This document shows positions 35,243 through 44,545 of a stretch of DNA of 64,000 nucleotides, piece by piece (within the stretch, counting starts at the first letter, position 1; every line of letters begins with the position of its first letter). Origin of the DNA: Spinacia oleracea (lineage: Eukaryota; Streptophyta; Magnoliopsida; Caryophyllales; Amaranthaceae). The stretch is taken from assembly GCF_020520425.1 (NCBI RefSeq), contig NC_079487.1, positions 104,318,141-104,382,140 on the forward strand, given 5' to 3'. The translations under genes were made by a program, and so were the position numbers. Under the pieces are notes generated by a model, which was not told the DNA's origin, did no database searches, and was given only the letters and a program-made list of their open reading frames with translations.

Positions 35243-38042
35243 TGTAATCCCCCGTAATTTTATTATATTTTATTTATATATTTTAACGTATATTTAATAT
35301 ATTTAAATATGAATTTATGAATTTTGAAAATAAATATATAATTAACGTATATTTATTTATTACATTTTAATATTTTCAACGATTTACGAAATCGAAAATA
35401 ATTTTAGAATTTTAAGTTGAAAAGAATTTGAATTACGAAAATTGGTTGAATTTAGAAAACGATCCTATTCAGTTTTGGATTCGAATCAGAAAAGCTAAAT
35501 CCTAATTCTAGCCCACTTGGGAAAGCCCAACATGAAAACCCAAACCTCATAACCTCACCCAAACTGTTTCACGTAAAACAACTCAAGCCCTCCTCTCCCT
35601 TTTCTGTTTCACGTAACTCAAACCCTCATCCATCACACTGCAGTTTTCTCTCCTCCCTTCACGTCCGCCGCTTCTGCCAGCCGCCACAGCCACCGGCGAC
35701 CCTAACACCGGTAACCCCTTTCTTCTTCTTTGATCTCCTACTTCTCCGTTCTTCGTCCTTCTAATTTTCTTGCGTTCCCTTTTCCTTTCGTTTGTTCTCA
35801 CCATTAACCCCCTCCTTGTGTTCGACTTTGCACAGCAGCACCACGAGCTTCGTTCCGCCGTCCACCACCTAGCGCAGTCACCCACGAACCTCGACCACCG
35901 CCGCACGGTAGTCCTCTTTATTTCCTTCTTTTTCGTTTTTAATTTTCTTGCTCTTCGTTCTTGATTCTTCGACCCTTATTAAACATGTCGTTCTCCACAG
36001 CCGTCGAGCCGCGCAACCAACCTCCGCAAGCTGCCGCCTTGCCGCCGCCGTGATCTGTCCGCCGGCCAACCCTTCTCTCTCCCTCTTTCTTGGTTATTTC
36101 TTGAACTCTAAGCAATTGAATTAAGTATTTTAATTTAAATGTTATTAATCTAAGTTATAATTTAATTAAATTGAATTTATGAATTTATGATTTAATTAGA
36201 ATTTCAGAATTTTATATTATGTTTAAATAATATATTTAATTTTCAGATTATATAAATGCATTGAAATAATGATTTTTAATTATTTAAAGCATGAATTTTA
36301 AGTTTTAAATCATGGTAGGATGATTGTGGATTATTAAATTTATTGTTTCGATGTTCTAAGAACGTAGATTGGCCTTGGTGAAGTTTTTAAATAAGTTTAC
36401 ATTGCTGAAATTGAAAGTACGATGTTTGCAAAGAGTTTTCAACAAATTTCAATCTCTAATTCAATAATTGTTATGCTAGGAAAGCAAATATTCAAGTTTT
36501 GTTATTGGAGAAAAGTTCTAAATATGTTTAGGATGTAGTTAGAATGTGTTACTATAGCTGTGAACGATTAGAAGTTGATTTGGAATCCTTGTTGGTTGTT
36601 TTTAGGCGGAGAATTCTCTGTAGGCGACTTTTGAATTATTAAAGTGGTCTTGAAGTTTGTTTACACAAGGTACGTACATACCTGTGTGCTTGGAATGTGT
36701 GCTAATTGTTGAAACCATGTTGAATTTGTTGTTGAACTTCGCTATGTTGATATTATTGTTGAACTTGGTGATGTTGATATTATCGACGAACCTAGTCAGG
36801 TTGAACTTGCATGTTTAATACTGTTGGATGGACGTATTGAACCTATATTGCATTAAGAGAATTATAACATGTTAGTATGGATTATTGATGCAAACATGTT
36901 TGATTGGGAACACTAGATTACTTTGTATATGTTGATTCAGATCAGTTGATTGTTGTTCCCTTTTTAGCTTTTCACTACTTTATGAGGGCCGAGGACCTTG
37001 CTTAGTAAGTTGAAACTTTATACCCATATACAGGGTTGATCATGGTTAAAGGAAAGGTTGGGTAAATTGGAATGAGTCTTGATTGATGCCTTTATGATCA
37101 CGTACTTAATTCTAAGATAAAAACAGTTGTGAACGAATGTGGATTATATGCCTTATGTGATTGTTGAGTCATAACAGAGTCTCAATTTGTAAATCATGTA
37201 AAGTGAAACTGAGTAGCAATAGCTTTAGACTGTGCACGTCTAAAGTGACGGACAAACAGGAGTTGGGGTTCATGGTGGTAGCCCATGGCCTTTATCTCGG
37301 ACCGGATTGATCACCGTGTCCTATTTTTATTCAAATGTTCCTCGATATCGCAGGTCTCTGAGGTTACGGAGTCGCGCCCGTACCTAGTCTTCCTTAGTGA
37401 AGGCTGTCGGACGGTCAACTCGGTCCATTGTCTATTTCAACTAAAATAATATTATTGCTAAAATTCTAGCCTAGTCTAGTCTGGTCAAGTATGGTCGTCA
37501 AACTATCATGTTTTGTCTGCCTTTATTTGTGTTCATTAGTATCATGTTAGGGTTGTTCGTTTAATAGAATCATGTTAGGATTATTATTGATTTAGTATGT
37601 AGTACTCAGCTTTGCTGATTACGTGCTTTTGCTTGTGCATGTTGATCATGGCTATGCCTTATTGATCCTGTGATGACCCAATCTTTGGTGAGCAGTCTCT
37701 AAGGATCAATAAGCATTGTCCATCTGCAGGTTTGAATATGTTGCATCATTGGGATCGGGAATAGAGAGCTTGTATTTAGTTTTGATTTGCTAAGTTGACT
37801 TGGGTTTGTTTAATTGGACTTTAAACTTGTCGTACTATTTATATTTCCTTATTTTCGTTGGTTGATTTTTGGGACTAAACCTGTAATCGATTATTTATAA
37901 ACCTAAAGTTAGTTTTATGTTTTCCGCTGCAAAATTCTGAATAAGCCGTTACGTTTTCACACGGGCGATAATGCCTTGATACTTCTCTACGTTTTATATT
38001 AAAAGGTTATTTTAGAAAAGAAAGAATTGTCGGGGTGTTACA
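35243..38042 (+). repeat. 3' LTR of the gypsy element (2800 bp)
   Basis: Near-perfect copy of 27674-30473. Differences noticed include substitutions near 35268, 35309, 36740, 37385 and 38036. Confidence 0.9.
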
Positions 38043-38204
38043 GTTGAGAGTGTTGATTTCGCGCCCAGAGAACCGGAGAGGGGAAGATCGAAGAAACCAG
38101 AGAGGGGAAGAGCAAAGAACCGGAAAATGAAGATATGTTTTAGGAAACCAGAGAAGCGGAAGGAGAGGACAAGCGGGAAATGAAATATTTTGTGCGGGTC
38201 ATTT

Positions 38205-38345
38205 GTAAAAGGAGTCCGCACTTGAAATTAAGTGCTGTTAATTTTTTAAAATTAGCCCGCACTTGTAAAACGTAATTTTTTTTTTTTATGTTCTCAAGTG
38301 CTGCCAATTACCTAAATGAGCCGCACTTGAAGAGAAGCACATGGC
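38205..38345. repeat. Right subterminal repeats of the CACTA element
   Basis: Four copies of the same core (tccgcacttgaaa, agcccgcacttgtaaa, tcaagtgctgcc, agccgcacttgaag) in mixed orientation. They match the left subterminal motif and confirm that the two ends belong together. Confidence 0.85.
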
Positions 38346-38361
38346 GATTTTTCTACTAGTG

Positions 38362-39600
38362 ACTAACATGAATATAAGCCGGACAACCAAACACTCTCAA
38401 ACTAGAATAATCAACGGGTTTTCCGTACCATACCTCAAGAGGTGACTTGAAGTCAAGAGCCGAGTGAGGAGAGCGATTCACCAAGTAACAAGCCGTTGAA
38501 ACGGCTTCCTCCCAAAAAGATTTCCCCAAATTTGCTTGTGAAAGCATACATCTAGCCCTCTCTAAGAGAGTTCTATTCATTCGCTCCGCAACCCCATTTT
38601 GTTGAGGTCTACCCGCACAAGTTCGATGCCGCACAATGCCATGCTTGAGACAATACTTCAAGAACTTCTTCTCTACAAACTCTAGACCATTATCGGTCCT
38701 CAAGGTTTTGATCTTTTTCTCGGTCTTCTTTTCAATCATGGTCTTCCAATCATGGAACACATCAAAGACATTATCTTTATGCTTTATAAAGAACACCCAA
38801 ACCTTCCTAGAGAAGTCATCAATTATAGTGAGCAAATAATTACAACCACCAATCGAAGGAACTCTAGAGGGTCCCCACAAATCCGAATGGATGTATTCAA
38901 GTATCCCTTTGGTGTTGTGTACGGCGGGTTTGAAGCTAACCCTCTTGTGTTTACCAAACACACAATGCTCACAAAAGCCAAGGCTTCCAAGCTTCAAGCT
39001 TCCAAAACAACCTTGCTTGCTAAGCTCCGACATACCATGCTCCCCCATATGGCCAAGTCTCAAATGCCATAACTTTGTTTCACTATCACTCATAGTACCC
39101 GTGGAAACATTTGCCGAGCCTACCATGGTGGATCCTTGCAATGAGTACAAGCTACCCACTTTGGCACCCTTCATCAACACAAGAGCACCTTTCACAACCT
39201 TCATTACTCCACCTTCCGCTATGCACTTACAACCGTTAGTGTCAAGAGTGCCAAGAGAGATCAAATTCTTCTTTGGCTCCGGAACATGACGAACTTTAGT
39301 TAAGGTTCTCACAATACCATCAAACATTTTGATGGCTACCGTCCCAATTCCAATCACCTTGCACGTTGCATTGTTTCCCATGGTGACATTACCTCCATAA
39401 TACTCCTCATAAGAGCTAAAGAGATCCTTGTTGGGGGTCATATGAAACGAGCAACCCGAATCCAAAATCCATTCATCCTTACCCTTGATTCTTCCATGAG
39501 TGGCAACCAATGCACCACTATCACTATCGGTATCAACATAGCTAGCCTCGGCGGTAGCATGAGGTTCTTTGCCCTTTACGGACTTACCATCACCTCCCGA
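38362..39600 (-). pseudogene. pol N-terminal part: protease and integrase, cut by the CACTA
   Basis: In frame with gag after its stop. From the first Met at 39510: protease motif DSGCSFHM (residues 17-24) and the integrase zinc-binding block HLRLGHMGEHG ... CEHCVFGKHKR. Integrase core acidic residues lie in IHSDLWGP, LRTDNG and the QQNGVAERMNR segment. The open frame ends a few codons after RVFGCPAYIHVS because the CACTA insertion (target duplication act) interrupts it. The C-terminal part of the same frame resumes at 23791. The residues needed by protease and integrase look intact, but the polyprotein is physically split. Confidence 0.9.
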
Positions 39601-40377
39601 TTATTTCTTTTGCCACTTCCAACATTCCGACTTAATGTGGCCTTTAATGTGACAATAATTGCAAGACTTGTTATGGTTAGGATTCGGTTTCTTTGACTTG
39701 GACCGACCCCTATTCTTTCCCCCATTGCCACCATTACTAGTAGAAGTCTTCTCATGATTTCTACCCCTCACAAACAAGCCATCATTGGAGTTATTTGATG
39801 ATTTAGAAATTAATTGATTATCAATTAAGTCCCTTTGGGTCAAAGCATCTCTAACATCATCAATACTCAAATCATCTCTACCATACAAGATAGTTTGACG
39901 AAAATGTTTATAGGATGGTGGTAATGAACATAACAAGTAAATTGCAAGATCCTCATCATCTAAAACAACATCAATATTTTGAAGATCCATAACAATCGAA
40001 AAGAACTCATCTAAATGAGACTTAAGAGAATTACCTTCCTCAAGCCGAAGATCATAGAGTCTACTCTTGAGTAGTAGACGATTGGTGACACTTTTAGCCA
40101 TATAAAGAACCTCCAACTTCGACCATAGATCATTCGCGGTTTCCTCCTTGGCAACTTCCCTCAATACTTCATTCGAGAGGCAAAGTTGTATAGCCGACAA
40201 AGCCTTCAAATCAATCTCCTCCCACTTCTCTTCCGTAATGGTAGTGGGTTTCTTATCCTTCCCTTCAAGAGCCTTGTGCACACCATTTTGTATCAAAATA
40301 GCTTTCATTTTCGATTGCCAAAGGCCAAAGTTAATTGACCTATCAAACTTCTCAATATCCAACTTCATTGTTGACAT
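39601..40377 (-). CDS. gag protein of the nested copia element
   Basis: 258 aa plus a TAA stop. It begins MSTMKLDIEKFDR and continues with the UBN2-type gag fold common to Tork/Tnt1 elements (SLPPSYKHFRQTI near residue 155). The zinc knuckle CNYCHIKGHIKSEC, a perfect CX2CX4HX4C, is at the C-terminus, preceded by a basic RGRSKSKKPNPN linker. The protein packages element RNA in virus-like particles. In related elements gag and pol form one frame. Here the downstream protease-integrase frame is exactly in register with gag, and only this TAA separates them. The first ATG after the leader is the start. Confidence 0.88.
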   Translation of the reverse strand: MSTMKLDIEKFDRSINFGLWQSKMKAILIQNGVHKALEGKDKKPTTITEEKWEEIDLKALSAIQLCLSNEVLREVAKEETANDLWSKLEVLYMAKSVTNRLLLKSRLYDLRLEEGNSLKSHLDEFFSIVMDLQNIDVVLDDEDLAIYLLCSLPPSYKHFRQTILYGRDDLSIDDVRDALTQRDLIDNQLISKSSNNSNDGLFVRGRNHEKTSTSNGGNGGKNRGRSKSKKPNPNHNKSCNYCHIKGHIKSECWKWQKK

Positions 40378-40428
40378 GAGTATTCAATACTCCCAAGAAA
40401 TCAAACAAACAACCCAAACACAACCTTA

Positions 40429-40441
40429 GCTCTTGATACCA
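40429..40441 (-). other. Primer-binding site of the nested copia element
   Basis: On the minus strand TGGTATCAAGAGC lies two bases inside the 5' LTR. It is complementary to the 3' end of plant initiator-Met tRNA, the usual primer for Ty1/copia elements. Confidence 0.8.
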
Positions 40442-40443
40442 AT

Positions 40444-41190
40444 TGTTATAAATGAAGGACCTTTTAGGCTTGAATGTTGATTTGTATGACAATTTGATGT
40501 TTGAATAATGAGAAGAAATAATTAAAGAAATTAAAACACACACAAAGATTTAAGGTGGTTCACTCTTCAATGAGCTACATCCACCATGGGGGAGGGTTTG
40601 GAGCTTGTATTACTCTTCAATGGAGAAAGGATTACAAAGAGGAATTCTCAAAGGTGAAGAAGAGAGAATTCTTAGATCTAGGGTTTCAACCTCACTTGTG
40701 TTTCTCTCTCTTAATTCTGAAAATCTCATTATATTTGGTATTTATAGTGTTAGACATCAAACTAATCTAAGGGACAAGAAAAGGCCACGTCGATTGAACC
40801 TTGTGGAGAAGAAAACAGTTTACCCGCATAGTTCGGTCGAACCTTTAAAGGGTTCGGCCGAACCAAGGTCAGGTTCGGCTGAACTTACCCAAACTTCGGG
40901 CGAACCTCCAAAAACAAAGCTACTGACTTCAGGTTCGGCTGAACCACCAAAGAGTTCGGCCGAACTTCCCCTGCTGCATGACAGCTTCTCGTAAAACAGT
41001 CATAACTCCCTCATTTCTCATCCAAAATGAGCTTATGACCAGGCGTTGGAAAGCTATTGAGCCAAGCTTTAACCTCCAACTTGAATCAACTCAATCTAAT
41101 GAGTAGATCATGAGATATGTCCATTTGAAGTCAGACCTTCCACTATAACACCCTAACATCCTTCAAGGAAGATTCGAGGCACACATAACA
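40444..41190 (-). repeat. 5' LTR of the nested copia element (747 bp)
   Basis: Matches 20936-21724 base by base apart from roughly sixteen substitutions and the 42 bp indel in the TTCGGCCGAAC cluster. It is followed inward, after two bases, by the primer-binding site at 40429-40441. Confidence 0.92.
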
Positions 41191-41840
41191 ATTTCTTTTT
41201 TCACGTATCCCAACATGATTCTTTGAACATTAATATCTCTAATTGCGTGTAAGTAAAAATTATAAAAAAAATTGATATTTGGAATCCTCACATTGATACG
41301 AATTTAACAAGATCTCAGTTGACTATGTTTGTTTTTACATAATGTGAAAGAATAGTTGTCAAAGTTAGTTAATGAATAGTGTTCAAAAGAGAAACGATGC
41401 ATCTATTGCGGAACGGAGGAAGTAGAATAGAGGCAATACCCAACACGCTCTAAGAATCGAAGTTGGGAAGAAGAAAATGCATGATTTTGAGGAAAAATTG
41501 TTACTTTGCACATTACAAGCTTAAACTTCTATTTTTGTAAATTACAACTTGAAAAATCACTTGACATTTGAAACTACAACCCCGGATCGAATTCCGGCAA
41601 ACCGGGACTTGAAATTATATTTGATTAGCCAAAAATCGGATTTCTCAGTACGTTAATACTTGTGATGAGTCAGATTGTAAATGTTCTTTACATGATGATC
41701 TTTGTCATTAGATCATTACATTGCTACGAAGTCGCTTAAGCGAATCTTTCAAATTAGCTGGTGGTATCATACAAAAAAAATATGTTGAAAATTCCTTTTT
41801 TTTTTTTTTTGTTACGCCCTAGCTAATACGTAGTGACTAA

Positions 41841-44482
41841 TTAAGTTCCTAAAGCGTCAAATTCCCAGTCAATGCTATCTTTATGTATTTTATGTTTTGC
41901 TGATTCTGAATGTGGTGTCATTCCATCTTCTAAGTCTAGCAAATTCCAGTCAAGCATTGTTGTGTTGTTACATTCTCTTCGTGTAAATGAACTCTTCTTT
42001 AAATCATCATGAAGCTTCAATTTCAGGGGACTTCCCTGCCATATTAGATGTTTTTGTGGCTCACATTCTAAAGATGGTCTTTCTAGGGATTGAAACTCTT
42101 GATTTATCTTTTCAAACATGCTAAATAACTCCTCCATGCTTTTCTCATCGTTCCTAATTTCAAAAGTAAATAAACATCAAGTTAAATACATATGTTATTC
42201 TTGCTTATAATTCCTCGGTTCTTTTTAACCTGACACGTTTTGTTTTGGCTCACATATTAAGAAAATGTGACAAAATAGTGTACCTCACACACTTGCATAC
42301 TCTTGTAAGGGTTAAACCACTACAAAAATTTGTATCTTTTATGACAACCTAATAACGACGGGTAAAAATCCCGTCTCAAAAGGGCTTTTGCGACGGTGAT
42401 AACAACCCAACAAAGACGGGAACAACCGTCGCAAATGTCTTTTACGACGGGTTAATGACGGGATTTTCCATTAACGACGGCCCTCTTCTATGACGGGTTC
42501 ACGACGGAAAATCCCATCGTTAATCAACAAATATTGGGCTTTAGCGACGAGATTTCCCGTCGTTAATAGTACAATTTCTTGTAGCGAACATAAAATTTAC
42601 ATTACAAACTTACCAAAGCAAGAATTGTGTCAACTAAAAGAACGTTCCTAAAAAGGGAATTTGTCAACTAAAAAAAGAACGGAGAAAGTATATATTAAAA
42701 TTCCTCAAAAAGAAAAGTAATATACTAAAAACCGTTTCTAATATTAATTTCGTAATGTATACATGTCATATAGAACTCTTCTATTCACTAGAACGTGACA
42801 TGTCTCCGTAGCAAATAATATTTACTACAATGTACATCAAATTTTTCTCATGGTAGGATTCAAACATATATGTGTGTGTTGTAAAATGTTAGTAAGATAT
42901 TGTTGAATTAGTATTTATACTTTACTTTCTATAATTGTTACTTTTTTGTGTGAATGAGCCATAAGAATAATAAAAGTTACAATAGGGAGAGAGGAATTAC
43001 ATAATTGTTACTACTTCGGTCACAATTGTGTATTTGTCAATCTAATAACGCATTTAGTCAGGAACGTACGAAGAGAAAAACTAAAATACCAATTGTTCCT
43101 AAAAAAAAAAAATCTATCTATTACTATATATACTAAAAGAGACACCAGGAATGACACGTGTCATTTCCTGGTGCGATTTTTTCCCGCCAAATTTTTTTTT
43201 ATTTTTTTACTTTAAAATAAATAAATTACATTACGTTTTTTTAGGAAACTAAGATAAAAATATATTTTAATTACCATAGATATGTACTGCATAATATATT
43301 ATAGGAGGAAAGCTAAATCAATATTATTTTTTTCCTTTATGATATAATTTTATTTATGTATTGTTATAACTTTTTAATCTGATAAGAAATATAAAAATAT
43401 TGATAAATGAACTTCTAATGTTAGTCTACTATTAATAATATAATACATGGTAAGTAGACTAACATATAAGTTTATTTATCAAGATTTTACTCAATTCAAA
43501 ATATGTTGTATTTGACTAACTCGGTTATGCTCGGGTCTTTTCGAAAATTAGTCTTGAGTCATTCGGGTTTGGTTAACGTTAGTAGATCGTTCTACATACA
43601 AGTAAACGACTATAATTTTTAACTTTGTATAGTAATATGCAAATTTAGTTCATTTCAATATTTTTTTTACACAATTTTGATTTTATATTTTTTCATATAT
43701 CGTTTTTACTTTCATGTTTTTCTAATATCACAAGTCTTTTAGTTACTATTAAAATAATAAATTGTTTTAGTAGTAGCCGTGCGTTGCACGGGCCCTAAAC
43801 TAGTTACTAAGTAAAGAGATACCTAGTAATTAATCAGGTAAAACTGTGGTCAAATAATACTACTCCGCAATACTCCGTTTATATTTACTTGCATCACTTG
43901 CATGGACGCACAGTTTTAGACTTTTAAATAGGTAGCCCATAGAAAAATAATATTAAATGCGAAATGATCGATGTAATATATTTGGACAAAATATAATGAA
44001 TTAAAAAGTGAGACCAAACATTAAGAGAGAAATTATAAAATAATGTAAAAACCTTCTAAAAGAGGAAGTAGTGCAAGTAAATAAAAATATCAATTTTAGG
44101 TAAGTGATGTAAGTAAATAAAAATGAAAGAAATAATTTGTTGCACCTGGAAAATTCTTCTCTTTGTTTATCTGATTGCTTTATGCCTTCCACTAAATCAA
44201 ACGCGGTAATGAGCTGAAAATATAATTAAAATGTTTAAAAATTAAAGAATTAACTTGTAATTAAAAAAAGAAATGAACGTATTAGAAATGAACGTATAAT
44301 TAGGGGTTCCTTACTCCTCCTAGTCTCCTACGTACCTTGAATTCTAAATCTAGATATTCTTCCTCCAAATCTCTCCTTGTTAGAGCTATGGGGAAGCTTT
44401 CATCTTCTAAATGAGATATTTCAACAAGCCTGTCCATCATTTTTAATTAGTGACGTGTCATATAATTTAGGACTACATACAT

Positions 44483-44545
<63 letters not shown>

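Larger units (their letters stand above)
27674..38042 (+). mobile_element. Ty3/gypsy (chromovirus-like) retrotransposon, coding region decayed
   Basis: Two LTRs of 2800 bp each (27674-30473 and 35243-38042) start tgtaatcccccg and end in gttaca. A degenerate initiator-Met primer-binding site (tggtattttagagc, 30477-30490) and a polypurine tract (taagaggggtagat, about 35229-35242) are in place. The internal order is gag with zinc knuckles, reverse transcriptase, RNase H start, integrase: the gypsy order. By eye the LTRs differ at only about two dozen sites (about 0.9%), yet the 4.8 kb internal region has many stops, frameshifts and deletions. Flanks ttaga (left) and gttga (right) are not a clean target duplication. 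Confidence 0.9.
23792..38361. mobile_element. CACTA (En/Spm-type) transposon inserted in copia pol
   Basis: Left terminus CACTAGAGGAAAAAAGCTC; right terminus on the other strand CACTAGTAGAAAAATCGCC. The 3 bp target duplication act is at 23789-23791 and 38362-38364. Subterminal arrays of the motif AAGTGCGGGCT lie at both ends, as expected of transposase-binding sites in this superfamily. The span is 14,570 bp, but about 10.4 kb of this is a later gypsy insertion and 0.4 kb a TRIM; the element itself is near 3.8 kb. I find no transposase, so it is non-autonomous. The interior looks like a captured host-gene fragment on the minus strand. Confidence 0.92.
20936..41190 (-). mobile_element. Ty1/copia (Tork/Tnt1-like) retrotransposon split by a CACTA element
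   Basis: The element is bounded by LTRs of 789 and 747 bp and flanked by the 5 bp target duplication atttc (20931-20935 and 41191-41195). It reads on the minus strand: 5' LTR on the right, primer-binding site (TGGTATCAAGAGC, initiator-Met type), gag with a CCHC knuckle, protease, integrase, reverse transcriptase, RNase H, polypurine tract, and 3' LTR on the left. This is the Ty1/copia order. Without the CACTA it would be about 5.7 kb. By eye the LTRs differ at about 2% of sites plus one 42 bp indel. Only two in-frame stops and the insertion break the coding region. Confidence 0.93.
20904..41422. mobile_element. Stowaway MITE (259 bp) split by a 20 kb transposon nest
   Basis: The left half (20904-20935) begins ctttctccgtttcgtaatag. 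The right half (41191-41422) ends, on the other strand, with cttcctccgttccgcaatag. The two match over about 30 bases and are flanked by TA at 20902-20903 and 41423-41424. Removing the 20,260 bases between the copia target duplications (one copy kept) leaves a 259 bp MITE. It is the outermost and oldest layer of the nest. Confidence 0.85.

Noticed and set aside
38636-39289. Plus-strand frames of 67-132 codons
   Set aside because: Antisense shadows of the copia protease-integrase frame.
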